Positions 11,766 through 24,445 of a DNA stretch of 59,783 nt are shown one piece after another. Made by a program: the position numbers and the translations under genes. Numbering within the stretch: position 1 is the stretch's first letter; the number at the start of each line of letters is the position of its first letter. This DNA comes from Reticulitermes lucifugus (lineage: Eukaryota; Arthropoda; Insecta; Blattodea; Rhinotermitidae), in contig JAKCWW010002257.1 of NCBI GenBank assembly GCA_026260175.1, positions 1 to 59,783 on the forward strand, read 5' to 3'. The notes under the pieces were generated by a model, which was given only the letters and a program-made list of their open reading frames with translations, did not search any database and was not told the origin of the DNA.

Positions 11766-14617
11766 ATTAAATCATGTCGCCGCGAAAGTTTTAAAACTTA
11801 TATTCTATATCGTACACATAAAATGTACGTTTTCAGTGCTATTTGTAAGAATATAAACCCTTTGCAACGTGAACTTTGCATAAACAACATTTAAAACTTT
11901 AGATCGCACCTCCAGAAGAAAACTTGGTAATCTTTACAAAGACGAGTTTATTGATAATATGTGGAGAAATAATCGCTGTTTATTTTGAGACGCATACGAA
12001 ATGCATAATTATATCTTAAGGGACAAAGGCAGAGCTTGTTAATGTTAAGGCACGTCGTACAAGCAGTAAACATTGTGCTTAAAAGGGTAAAGGATTTCTG
12101 TCAGTCTGTGAAACTTCGTGTTTAACATCTTTCGATATTAAAATTGCACAATGGAGAAGGGAAAATCAATGGGTTATTTCAAGAGAACTCTGATAAAATT
12201 AAAAGGATTGGAACGTTTACAACAAAATCTCTCATTATGTAATAATATCCCGATCATTTTACAGTTTTTATCTTGTTCATTACTCAGTGCCTGCCTAAGT
12301 GAGTTAATCGGTTCCTAGAAAATGTACTTTTCGTTTATAAGTCGCGAAAAATAATAAGGGATATTTCCACATTTGCGTATTTTTATAAGGCACTCTATAT
12401 TACTTATATATGTATTCATCACTATAAAATTTGTCAGAGAGTTGAAACTATAAATTTGCATTATCGCTTTTCAAGCTGTAATTCAGATGTATCGCCTAGA
12501 AAAAGGTTTCTTTTCCTTTAGCTCTATCTTTTACGAGTGGCATTATCTGTGGCGAGAATCCCGTCTTGTCCTACATTTAACACTTCGCAGTAAGAGTCTG
12601 CAGTATTACACAAGTTGAACTTTGTCTTGCAAATATAAAGGAGTGAAATGTTTCCTACTAAGTATCACAGCATAGTAAAAATTGATGGATGATTAATCGT
12701 CAGTTACAGATTGTATAATCATAATTTTTCTCGGAAAGAAAATTTAAAGTACACATTTCATAACAAGCACTTCGAAACTGAAATTTGAATAGATGTGTAT
12801 AGCCTTCTTTAATTTTCTGGACAATAGGCCAAAAGACTGAGGACAGTAGACAGAATTTCCAACGCAAGAAAAGACAGTATTTAAATCAAGCTTAATTTGT
12901 AGCTTATTTTCATTCATTGCGATTTAAAATTAATAACCAAAAATCTATTTTTTATATTAACTGCAAATATGAAATGCGATTAATTCTAAGAACACTTTTG
13001 TGACTACATAGAGATCGTTTTAAAGGATCTCAAATAAAGAGTCTATTCCAGAAAATTTTTGATATTCTATGATGAATTAATATTTTTCATTTTCAAGGAA
13101 TATAAAAATATTAGTCTAAGAAACTTGTGCTTGGTCTTTACTTTGTCAGGTGATTAGGATAATGTGTATATTGAGGGCAAGAATTTGGATTGTGATTATG
13201 TGATCAGTTTTGGTTATTGGATGTCAAGGTGTAAGAAAAGAACATAAATAGAAAACTAACGGAAAGAGACTGCTGTAATTACCTCTTTGTTATTTTACAG
13301 GTTAATATTGACTACTTCTTCTCATAACCTTCTGCCACTGATCGCTTCTACTGAGCGAGTTCTTTAAGTGCAGTGACGATACTCTTTCTGTTATGAAACA
13401 AGCTGGGAAGACACAAGGATAATAAAAGAAAAATACGTTTTACGGAGAATATACATTCCGAAATACATGTGTTATCCAATAGATGGTCCGTATTAACTAT
13501 CAAACTGTAATCTAGGTTTCTTAGGTGGAGAATTTTGAAACGTAAAGCGCCGTTGAATGAAGTGACAATGCTCCACACTCCGTAAGTTTCCACGCAATTC
13601 CTTCATGTCCTCGCATATATTTTTACCTCCAAAGAGTGGGGAAAATCACTTTAGACTTCCTTTCATCATTATCCAAGAGATGGCACCGTGGGTGGTTAAG
13701 TGTAGTGGTTGTGATAATTGAGAAGAAATCTCTTCTCCTAGTGATATCACATTACTTCTCAAAAGTGATGTGCTTAACTGCAAAAGCGTCATATCGGAAA
13801 ATCCATTTTACTTTACAAGAGATGAAAGCTGAACGCCATTTTCAGGTGTTCATTTCTGGATCTAATATCAGTCTTCCTCACCCTCCTGCTCCGTATCCTC
13901 CTCCTGTCTTTCTTTTTTCTCTTATTCTTCGTTTACGGGTCTACAGACCAACGCATTCCAGGATTTCTCGTTTTCCAATTTTCGGAATGATTTTTAGAAC
14001 TCGTTGTACGAGGTATCGACCCGATAGAGGGCCTCTACGTACACAACAAAACACAAACACAAAACTCATGCAGACATGGAATCTGCGTACCGGGTGGAAT
14101 TCGCAAGCAAGTTTCCAGTTCTGTAGTGATGGAAGAAAGTGAAAGCCTTCGATCCCATGGCTACTGTGAATGTCAATTTCTCATCCTTCTTAAAGTTGAA
14201 GACCTATAACCCATTAACAGGAAGTTAGTTAAAATAAACTTATAAATAAAAACTATTTTGACAAAAAATATCTAGTTCCCCATTGTGCAGCTTTATAAGA
14301 CGTAATACATCTCGTCCTGACAAGACTGAACTCCACGACAGAAGATTTCAACAGCTCGAGAAGGACTTCGAGGGAGTTAATGTATGGAATTTTTTCCGTG
14401 GCCTCTATATAGATGAACATATTCTAGACGGGTAGCACCACGGTCACTTACGACTTACTTCTGTAACGGGGGTAACCACAAAGGAACGGCACATCACTAG
14501 GTCTACAAAATATATTGTCAGAACTGTTCCATAAACATATATTAACTTTTAATGTACAGATTGTTTAAAATTGGATTATGTTGAAAATTATTTATTAATT
14601 CCGATGGATTTACGAAT
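11766..14617. other. unassigned stretch
   Basis: AT-rich and mostly stop-dense. The longest frame (13636-14142, 168 codons) contains a proline-rich low-complexity piece and no recognisable domain, and no splice or promoter context supports it. Confidence 0.5.
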
Positions 14618-14731
14618 GTATATATATAATATATATAATACATATGTGTATGTGTGTGTGTGTGTGCGCGTATGTGTGTCTGTATGTTTGCCTGTGTGTG
14701 GGTTTGTGTGTGTGAGAGAGACAGAGAGAGG
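14618..14731. repeat. compound microsatellite (TA)n-(TG)n-(AG)n
   Basis: Successive TATATA, TGTGTG with CG/CT interruptions, then GAGAGAGACAGAGAGAGG. The VCVCVR frame across it is a repeat translation. Confidence 0.9.
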
Positions 14732-14983
14732 TTGTGAGACTACTGCTGCCGATACTATTACCAGTATGCCTGTATCAAATGAAGTCCGAGAATCTGGCTA
14801 TCAAGCTGATATGTTGTACACCATCATCAAGTGTATCATGTCTTAACTCTTAATACACGAAGCGTAAACTCTTGTATTAAAAAACCAAGATCTTACCGCG
14901 CAGTAACCACTTTGCATCTCTGTTACAAAAAACAAATCACTTTATTTTATATAACGCAAAATTCGCTGTTGGTGATTGCTAGG

Positions 14984-15330
14984 CGCTTTTGCATAAAGCC
15001 AAAAATGCCTATTGCCATCGTCACGTCCATCTGCCCTTCTGTCCGCATGCATCAGAGCGGCTCCCACTGGACGGATTTCCGTAAAAATTTATGTTGGGAA
15101 CTTTTACGAAAAGTTGTCAAAAAATTCCAAACTTGGTTAAAATCGAGCAAACATATCGGACACTTTACATGCAGACCGAAATACATTTTATTGTTGCCGG
15201 CGAAATTAAATCGCCATAAAAGCGCTCTCGTGGATTGAAATAGTGTCAGGCTGTTAAAATAGCCGAGGAGGTATAACAATCATGCCAAAGCGCCACAATG
15301 TTACGTTATACATACATTGCTTGTTTTGTT
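14984..15330 (+). repeat. unnamed 350-bp dispersed repeat, copy 1
   Basis: Similar along its length to 19240-19592. Shared landmarks in order: GGCGCTTTTGCATA, TCTGTCCG, CACTGGACGGATTT, TATCGGAC, AAATTAAATCGCCAT, TTGAAAT, a GTCAG stretch, AGCCGAGGAGGTAT and ATGTTACGT. No terminal repeats or poly-A end are visible. The open frame through it (to 15238) shares residues with copy 2 (CPSVR, HWTDFR) but with no known domain, so coding is not supported. Confidence 0.7.
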
Positions 15331-18129
15331 TTTAATTTACATTTATTTCTTTATTACGTTTTTCTGGCATAATTTAACTTAGAAGAATTTTATTTGTCTT
15401 CGTCTTCTTATTCTTCCTTATACGATGGACAATAAATCGATGTTCCTTGACATTGACAGATACCCGACCACAATTTAAACCCAGTCACATTGATAAAAGG
15501 ATAGGAGTCAGATGAATTGCATTTCCTTGTCCACCAGACCGGAGATCTGCGGGGTCGCAAAATCCCTCACGTAAAGCGACTTCCCCTAAGCTTCAGAATT
15601 TAGATGAGTTTAAAATTTTGCTGTCAGAAGATATTACAAAATCGTTCGGCACAGCGTAGAACTTCGGTAACATCATAAGTTTCCATTTACAAATTAGATA
15701 ACTGGATTTTACGTCGTAGAATACCAGGAGCCAAGTGATATAGTCAGTATTTTCTACTGGTCATAAATATTAAAGTACCGTCCGATAATCCTATTTTCTA
15801 ATCCTTTTTGTCCTTGTTTCAGTCAGTGTGAATTGCTACTTCATTATTCCTGAAACGTTTTTGTTGGTTATATCTTTATGAGACGTCTTTAACCTTTTAA
15901 AGCCTACCTGTTATTTTGCTTACCACCAGGTTTTATATTCAAAAATTCTACATGTTACTCCCATTGCGTTTATATGTTGTGTATGAATTTAAAAGAACAG
16001 CGACTTTTGCCTCATACAACATTAACAGATTGGTGTTTGTATAATCGAGGTGAACAGTGTTTACTGCGCGGTATGCAATTAATCCTTATATAAAACAGAC
16101 ACGTTTCGTCTTTAAAGGGTTAAATCCGATAAATTCTAGGGCGAAAGATGTAATAAAAAATTAATGTTTTCTTTGTATATGACATATAAATTTCAAAATT
16201 GGCGGAGTCTTTTTGTAACGTTGCGTGCTTAAACAAAGCGAGTGTTACAACCACGACTTGCGCGAATGTGGTGTTTTATTTTTTATCTATTTATCTTCCT
16301 GATTTACTGGCGTTCTCAGGTAAAAAATACCTACAACATCTCAACTTGAAAATTATTAACAAAGAAAATAACTTAAAATTATTCTACAGTCCAATTTTAC
16401 AACATCACTATCTATCATTTTACTCAAAGCTTTGCGTAAGTGTCTCTCAGTCCGCAGATCTTGGTATCTACGAGTAGTGGATGTTATTTTGTTGGGAGGA
16501 CGGTCGTTTTAAATTAGTTTGCTTCGGATGTTGTCCTGTGTTTTGATGGAAAATAATATAGTACACTTCTGAGTCTAGGTATCTACCCATTTTGCGTGGC
16601 TGGAAACGAATTCCTTTCCAAGAGATCCATAACGAAACTTTTTGCTTATCGGTAGACAGGTTGTTTTACACTGGTAAGGTACAGCTAGTACTTGTTGCTA
16701 TTCAGGCTTGTGTTGTGCTAAGTAAAATTAAATTACTCCAATTATGCAAAGGGAAAAAGAAAAATTACAAGGGAATTGAATTCATGCCCTTGTAACACAC
16801 AGCTGTTGCGCAGCACAGATTCCTTAAATATAGGCGCATTTACAGTGGTCTGCCTTCTGATTGTGCTATACACACGACTGCGCTAGTGTACTACCGTTAC
16901 TTTTCCATGACAGTCTTCCTTTTCTGCCCAGTAATTTTCTTGTTTCTTCTTTTATTCTAAAATAGCCGTCAAAAGGGCTGCATTTACTTGCTATATTTCT
17001 TCCCATTGTTATCTAATTTTATATATATGTGTTACAATATTTTTATATCCGTTATCTTTTTATAGATTAGTATTTCCTTACAAGACATATTTTCATTCAC
17101 ACTTAACAATTTGCTTCATACACGTTCTTTTCTCAAATTTTTAGTTTCTGAACTTCTAAGTAATACATACTTTGCGTCGTCAAAGAAACATTTTAGGACT
17201 ATTTCCAATAATCTTCATATTTTTCATATTTTCCCTGCATTTGACACGTATTAATGATTGCAAAAAATGCACTTATACGTAGCTTTTCTATGTTAACATT
17301 ACGTATGTAAAAGTAATATAGCATATCTACCTGTAAGTGCATCTTGTTGGACTCATTAATAAATTTACAATAAATTACTTTCGTTGACCTGCCCCTTATG
17401 GCTTTTCTTTGGGTGATTTTTATGTATCTTTAGACCCAATGCCAGTAAATAAATCAAAAACAGCAAAACAATCAGTATCATAGATTCAAATGTTATTACG
17501 TCTTTACTGCAGCAATCAAAGGAATGAACCCCATGTGGAGTGTCTTTTCCGTCTATACTCACATTTCATCTCCAAAGTTACTTCCAGAAAGATTGTTTTT
17601 GATAGTCTGCACCGTAGACATTATTTCGTGGCAAATTCCTAAGTCGATTTTATGAATTTAAAGACAAACGGCATATTTCGTACCAAACACTCACATTTAA
17701 ACTTTTAACGCCTACAGGTAGTGGTTAGTATATGTGCAGCCTGGTTAAACATAAAGAACGCTGCATTTTGCCCTTATTCGCCTTATTTATATGTTCCGCG
17801 TGATTTTCAGAGGTAAGAGGTATATTTCCGCTATACTATATTCACATACTGACCTTTCTAATAGATTCAGGCCGCATTCTTCATGAGGTAAAACTCAATA
17901 TTTATATACAATGTAGGTTAATTTTATCTTTAAAGGTTTAAATTTACTTTATATTTCACTACGCAGACAAAAGCACATAATTTTAAATACCGGAATTCAG
18001 TTATTTCAAAACTAGAATTTTGGAAGGATTATGTTATGGGCGACAAAGTCGAAGGTTCCGAAGACCAGGCAACTTTACGTGTAATAATATGATTCTCTTG
18101 AAAGTATATTGAGTATTGTATTAGTCGGC
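15331..18129. other. unassigned AT-rich stretch
   Basis: No gene, RNA or repeat that I can name. Frames are short (62-92 codons) and lack motifs. Confidence 0.5.
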
Positions 18130-18560
18130 ATTTGGTATACATGCGCAAAATTTTCAAGGAGTATTTTCCATCTCCAAAGTTTTCATATAATTTAATTCAA
18201 AATCCATTTCTTGAAGCTGAAGATATATTTGAATTAATATTAAAAGACACGGGACACCTAACTGATATTTCAATTGATTGTACTTTAAAAGTCTATAAAA
18301 GTAAGAAGAAATGTCTGGTTTCTTTCTTCAAGCCTTTAATGAGTGTCCTGAACTATATGATTAAGGTTAAAATATCTCGTTCAATGTATCTCCACATGCG
18401 CCTGTGAAAATACATTCATGCTTTTTTGCTACGACAGAAACGAAATGAAAATGAATGTTAGAGACCGAATAAAAAATGCTTTTGCAGGTTACTAAAATTA
18501 CGCCATAGTTCGACACTGTGAAAAGACAAGCTCCTCCCGGCGATTGAAATAATATATTTC
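18130..18560 (+). pseudogene. hAT-superfamily transposase C-terminal relic (SCAND3/ZBED-like)
   Basis: Plus-strand reading gives EYFPSPKFSYNLIQNPFL, then DISIDCTLKV, LVSFFKPLMSV, and, after frameshifts, VTKITP.FDTVKRQAPPGD. The order recalls the C-terminal half of hAT transposases of the SCAND3/ZBED/GTF2IRD2 type: an NPF region, then DIS.DSTLK....L..FW..., a TTYLCE region (not preserved here), and an AL.KI.PR.D.L...KQ..PSH end. The dimerisation hallmark is unreadable and several stops occur. The call rests on motif order remembered for the family and needs a profile search. Confidence 0.5.
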
Positions 18561-19239
18561 AATTAGAGTAAGTAATGTTGTCATGTATGTATATGCGTAT
18601 ATCATAGATATACTTTGTGTTTTCAAAAGAAAGGGTAAATGTAAGCGTAAAAGTTTTTATTAAAATGAAGTCCCCCAAAAGAAAGTTTTTGCTTTTCATA
18701 AAGGCCGTAGGTATTTTACGTTTGTAAATAAACGTTCATGCCGCGAAAATTCTTATTTTAACCTTACGCTCAACCAGACGTTTTACTGTCTGTCTTCAGA
18801 AGAATTTACAGATATTAAGAGACTGAGGACTGCTGATTGGCAGCTCAAGTTGTGGGGGAAGGTTAATTGTGATACGCATTAATTTAAATTATTTAAATTA
18901 GGTGAATTATAACCTAATTACACCACTCATTAGCATATTTTACATTGTGAATTCGGTTATGTAGTGCATAATAGGGGATGCATTAAAATCTGCATCATTT
19001 TCAAACCTGAATTAAAAAGAATTGCTGATGTCATTTCCGCCTAAAAATTCGCGTGTCCACGATTTTGGTTTGCTGATTATTGGAAATTGAGGTCAGTGAC
19101 TTTAAGGATATCCTCCAATGACACAACATGGACATCAACGTTCCTGTAATTTCGTAACATTATTCAGTATTTGAATCGTGGGGACATAATGTCACATACA
19201 CGGAATATGGTGATTTAATAACCTCACTTTTTTCCTTTT
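18561..19239. other. unassigned stretch
   Basis: AT-rich. A small TTTAAATTATTTAAA-type palindromic cluster lies near 18885-18925, with nothing else notable. Confidence 0.4.
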
Positions 19240-19592
19240 GAGGGGCGTTTGCATAGTCGCGAAAAGCACGTGTTACCTTCCTTATATCCGTATGTCTGTC
19301 TGTTTGTCTGTCCGTATTTATCAGTGCGACCCACATTGGACGGATTTACGTGAAGTTTGGTATGAAATTTATGAAAATATGACAAATCTTATTTCAAATG
19401 GGGCAAAACTTATCGGACGGTTTTCATGAAGACCTAAGAACGTTTTGTTGTTTGCGACCACATTAAATCGCCATGAAAGAAATCTTTTGTGTTGAAATGA
19501 CATCAGACTCTTAGGCTAGCTGAGGAAGTATATACATTAAGCAAACCCCCTCTCCTCCAAATGTTACGTCGTATGTACATCGCCTATCTTGT
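19240..19592 (+). repeat. unnamed 350-bp dispersed repeat, copy 2
   Basis: Second copy of the repeat at 14984-15330, same orientation. It contains GGGCGTTTGCATA, CTGTCTGTTTGTCTGTCCG, CATTGGACGGATTTACG, a GTTTGGTATGAAATTTATG stretch, ACTTATCGGACGG, CATTAAATCGCCATGAAAG, GTGTTGAAATGACATCAGAC, GCTAGCTGAGGAAGTAT and ATGTTACGTCG. The two copies diverge at about a third of positions by eye. Element class unknown. Confidence 0.7.
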
Positions 19593-21394
19593 TAGAAATA
19601 AAATTAGGATAATCACGTTTTTGTTGGCAACTGTTTGAGACTTTAAAATTACTTTTCAATTTAACGAATACAATTATTAACAAATAACAAAATGTTTACT
19701 ATAAATGAAACGTTTCTGTTTGCTCCTTTGTGACGATGTACTTTCATAAGTCTGTTGGCACTGTAACATAAAGCTCTAAGTTAGGCAATATGAAACGGGC
19801 CACTAAATCTCTTGTAGAATAACAGAGTTATATAATCGATGTTAGTAAACTGCCTTAATGAAACAAAATACGTTTATCACTGCAGATTAAGGCAACATCC
19901 GTTTTCAACACAAAGGCGAAAAAAAATGTCATTTGAATCTCTTTCCAACACTCGCAAATCATAAATACAATAATCCAGTAAGACAGGAGGAAATGTAAAC
20001 AAGTTTGTCACTTTAAGTAGACGCATTCATTTGTTACTAATTTATCTTCTTTATGACGATGTGTTATATAAAGTTATTCTTGTATTTAATTTTAATTGTA
20101 AAAATGTTTCTTTTGGGAATTTCATGTCTCGTTAAATTGTTCTGCTTGATATATCTCTTTGATGCGAGAAAACATTTTGCGTTATCGCAATCAGCTTTAG
20201 TGGCTTTTACTTACCTACCCAATGCTTCTTACATGAAATACAAAAGTAAATAACATAATCATACATTGAAGCATACTTATTGCAGTATTTTAACTAACAC
20301 TTTTTCCTGTCGTATAATATTATGTAAAATTGGTAAAGAAAATCATGTGTCACCAACCATGAAATGGAGTTTGTTGGTTCACATTTGCGGTATCTCCTTC
20401 TCCTGTTTGTTCAGACAGAGGCCTCTGACACTCTCATAGTTCAGGAAGTTCTGTGTGAAGAAAATTAAATGCGCTTTGTAATAGATTACGTAATTTGGAA
20501 TATGGGCGTTCCGTAAAGAATTTTCACAGCATGCATTCAGTTATTGCGTACACGTTCCTGCCATAAAGTGGATACACGAATGTAAAGTATCTATCTTACC
20601 TAAATCATTCTGAAATTATTTGTCTGAATACAACGTTCAAGGCCTTATTTAAAATGTGTCTACCTTTCTTCTATTTGGTGTAATAAATCATCCGTACGAT
20701 GGTTTGGTCTCTGTTATATGTCTCAGGCCGAAGATTTGAAAGATCCTCAAGTTACTCAGATTCTAGACCATCGTACTGCTAAGAGAAATAAAAACCTACA
20801 CCTAAGCACATTACAGATAAATATACCCAGGCTAGAGCAGATGCTGAAACTATACTAATTTTTGTCATGATTCCTGATACATCTGCAAAAAATGTACACC
20901 ACTTTGAATCTTTTTTCTTGGGAACCAGGATGAAATTCTCATCGAAAATTCTTCTTTAGCCCTTCAAGTATGTAGTAGGTTAAAACCTAAATTCTTCTTT
21001 ACATTTCTCCGTAAATATAGACTGCAGGAGCTAGCGGATCATGTATTCACAAATAATGCCTTATGTCACTATAAAGGATTTCAATTTTTTACTTGAACGT
21101 TGGCGATTTTAGAAACCCGATGTCCTCTGCAAGGCCTTAGAGTGACTTCTGAGAACAGTGCTGCATATCACCGTTTTACCTGATTGCTCTACATTTAACA
21201 CTTGGCGTTTCAATTCACTTCTTTCGTTTAATAACATTGTCTCTCTTCTAGATATATATATGAATGATTTACGAAAACTAATAGTTGTAAATAATTTTAA
21301 AGTACTTGTGCTTCATAATTTTTGTTTACTCACAAATATTTTATACACTCCAGCGTGTTTACACAAATATAAACTACGGTTCCCTTGTGTTGTG
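19593..21394. other. unassigned AT-rich stretch
   Basis: Contains a small inverted pair (GTACGATGGT about 20695 / ACCATCGTAC about 20766) and no supported gene. The frame at 21158-21403 just upstream of the terminal motif has no recognisable domain. Confidence 0.4.
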
Positions 21395-21435
21395 TCTCCA
21401 TGATGATGGCTCGATTTAAGCCGAAACTTGTTGGG
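21395..21435 (+). repeat. Penelope-like terminal motif, hammerhead-like
   Basis: TGATGATGGC at 21401, a short loop, then AAGCCGAAAC ending at 21427. The GGCT/AGCC arms form a stem between TGATGA and GAAAC, the same layout as at 11.7 and 23.95 kb. The first core base is A instead of C, and an extra T follows the TGATGA. Probably the remnant of a retroelement terminus; no coding sequence of a Penelope reverse transcriptase is recognisable beside it. Confidence 0.45.
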
Positions 21436-23939
21436 GATATTATAATATAAAACAACAAACTATATACTACCTAATAAGCTTGTTTAGTCCTATCGTAATA
21501 GAGAATAAAATAACACACGAGCGATAAAAAATATTAAGATTGTCTGTTTTAATGTATGTACATTTATATGAAAAATTATAATTGTAAAACCATAATCTCC
21601 TGAATTTATGCTGAAATCCTCTCTCTACTCTTCTTACAGGACAAAATGTTACGTAGGTAAGGCACATGAACACTCATTGTCTTACACGTGGAGTGTTGAC
21701 ACAAGCAATAACAGGACAGAGTGACTGCGTACAACATTTGAATCAGGTGCATTAAAATAGAGAAAGTCAGAACAACAGTGGGCTCGGCTTATATGAGTGG
21801 ATCAGCTCACAGTTCATCAGCTTACTTTGCGGTACCTCTATATAACAGTTTACCAGGCCGCTGTACACATTGACCTTACCCAAAATTTGTTTTACAAAAT
21901 TACAGATTTGAAGGAAAATCTGGAAAGTAATGTGAAAGTCCGGAACGTAATGTACGAGTATTTAGTGAGACAAACAAAATTATTTAATCTATAGGTTACG
22001 AAATTCAACAGAATATCGAAATATACAGAATTGATAAAACTGTACAAGTTGTATTTCAACAAGAGTACACCAGGACATAACTAACGCTTGACGTTTCCTG
22101 TACGTTCATACTTATTTCATACCAGAGACCCATGTCAATATTTGATTCCGAATATGAGATGTGTTTTTAAGTATAATAAAACCCACATTTTTTAATCCGG
22201 TATGTAATATTTCATACCGTGGCAGTCAACATTTGTTTAAGTTGAAACAATAGTTTAATGCAGTTAATTTAATAAATATACTTTTTGTAAATTTAAATTA
22301 TTTAATTTATTTAAGAAACTAGTTTTCGTACTGATCATGTAGCAATGCAGATGTCACTTTGGTTTGTTTCTAACAGGTTGTTGCCTGTCAGGTGTTTTAG
22401 GAGTACGTTCAAGTTTGTCAATTTACTGCGTGAATTTTCTTGTTCCTTTAATTTTACAGAATTGTTGTGAACAAGCAGAAGATATCAATAAACAATTAAT
22501 TCTAAGAAATGGGGGTGTACTTTTTGATTAATTGAGATTAAGAAACGTGCATCACGATGCATTTACGCTGAGACAAAGTAGATCGTGAGGCTAGGTTAGC
22601 TGGACGCTCTAACCAAAGTAATAAACAAGCTGGGATTCTTGCAGTATCTGAAGTGCAGAATTTTTCTCTCCTGAGTTAATACTTATTAAAACACGTAAAG
22701 CTGGAAGGATCCTTTAATCAACATGTCAACTTTTCAAAGTAGCGTCTCACTCTCAATAATACAATTTCTGTAGATATTTTTCTGGAATATGTTATAGTAG
22801 TTCTCTACTGAATTAATATCTCCATAAAAAAGAAACTTGGGGCTTAGAGAAATGTTATTGTCCACGATAACCTCTCGTGACCTGGGACTCAATTTATTAT
22901 TTACAAGAATTTTTACACACAAAATAGTAACATGCATATTCATATTAATTAATGAAATTTCAACTCGAAGCGGTTGTTTGAGTAATTAAAGCTCCTTTGT
23001 ACCCCTTCCTTTAATTAAACTTAATAACGTCACAAAACTATATTTCTGAAGTTACAAAAAATGAGAAAAAGTTTATAATCAATATGCAAATGACACCAGC
23101 CAATTTACAAATGTGACAGGTTTCCTATTGAAGTTATAATAACGTTATAACAAGCTTTCCTCATCTTTAGATTATTTTTACTCTCTATACGTTTTTCATA
23201 AAACACACGTTCCTCTGATTTGAGAAACTAACACGCATTGGTAGCATGTAGTTTTAACTCCTGCAGGCAAAGCCCCCCCTTTTTTACAGCTATTCGCAAA
23301 ATAGAATTTTCTCACAATTTCAACATGTAGAAAACATAATTATTGTAATGCACGAAGTTTCTTTGTATGCACGCACCCATACTCGAGCTTCTCTCCCGTC
23401 AAGTCGGGACAACTTTGTTCCACTGCCGCGCTGTCTACTCAGCACACTGTACACTCCGAAGCTAATTTTAAGTTATATTTTCGGCCTATCTGTTTCCAAG
23501 TCTGACATAGTTTGTACTAAGTTAATTTCCTACACTTGCTCTCTAATAAAGATATTCCACGACTTCGTAAAGCTTGAGATTTCATTGTATTTTTCAGTGG
23601 ATCAATTCCATGAAATAAATCGATTTATTTAAAACAAATCTATAGATTAACCTCAATTCATACCTAGGTCCGCGTGATCTCTCGAAATTCATACAACATA
23701 AACTGTCTTGAGACGCTAAAAGATAATGAGATAATAAATAAATTTCCCATATTTAAAGGGTCCCGAAGGCTAATTGTTTTGTTAAAGGTCCCCTGTTGGC
23801 ATATACATACGTATATACCGGTTGAAATTAATTTGTCACATATTTCTCTCCGTAAGATATTTTAATACTCTCTTAATATTTACTCTCAAGCATTCCGAAA
23901 TGGTCTGTGCCATTCAGACCTACCAACTTCAACTTCTTG
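21436..23939. other. unassigned AT-rich stretch
   Basis: Very AT-rich around 22250-22320. Short frames only, none with a motif. Confidence 0.5.
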
Positions 23940-23998
23940 GGCTTCTTGATCTTTGAAGATGGGATAGATAGATTGTCCCGAAACGTCAGTAAAGGATT
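23940..23998 (+). repeat. Penelope-like terminal motif, hammerhead-like
   Basis: TTGAAGA at 23953, stem GGGA/TCCC, then GAAACGTC at 23980-23987. In hammerhead terms this gives TGANGA, stem II, GAAA, a minimal AC/GT stem III and the classic GTC cleavage triplet. Flanks can pair as stem I: CT before the core with AG after GTC, then CTT with AAG around an internal loop. The first core C is T here and an extra T precedes stem II, so it may be inactive. Confidence 0.45.
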
Positions 23999-24270
23999 AC
24001 CACTCGACGCTGCGTAATATCCCAGAAGAGCGCAGATCTGAACCTCAATTTTGTTTTAATTTTCCATCTTTTGAAAACCTGCAGCATAAGCAATCTACTT
24101 ATCCCTTAATTGATCACTTTATTAATAGTGCATAAAACTATCGACACGTTAAGACCCAGTATTTTTCGTGTAAATTATACTGACGTTATGAAAATATTTT
24201 ATGTGTAAGTACACAAACTTGCATTGGGACAGAGATATGCCACGGTCATAAGGTAATATACCGGTTTCGG

Positions 24271-24309
24271 TATTATTATTATTATATTGTTGTTATCATC
24301 ATCATCATT
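24271..24309. repeat. ATT/ATC trinucleotide repeat
   Basis: Runs of TATTATTATT followed by TTGTTGTTATCATCATCATC. Confidence 0.8.
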
Positions 24310-24364
24310 AGATATAAAAAAGGTTTTACTTTTATAACTGTGAGAATGTCAAATTTGTTAGAAA

Positions 24365-24445
24365 ATGAACAGGTTCATTTTTATGGGCTCTTTGATCACA
24401 GATTCTAAAGCAAACTCTGGTACAAATACGCGCTCGCGTGAGTGT
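24365..24445 (+). pseudogene. possible small LINE relic
   Basis: The translation NRFIFMGSLITDSKANSG resembles the F.YLGS.IT motif found after the polymerase core of RTE/Jockey-type reverse transcriptases. Compare QFKYLGTALM in the LINE-A copy at 59.4 kb. Nothing else in the flanks supports it. Confidence 0.3.

Noticed and set aside
13636..14142. 168-codon open frame, the longest in the window
   Set aside because: No recognisable domain, proline-rich low-complexity middle, no splice or promoter context. In 60 kb on six frames one frame of this size is expected by chance.
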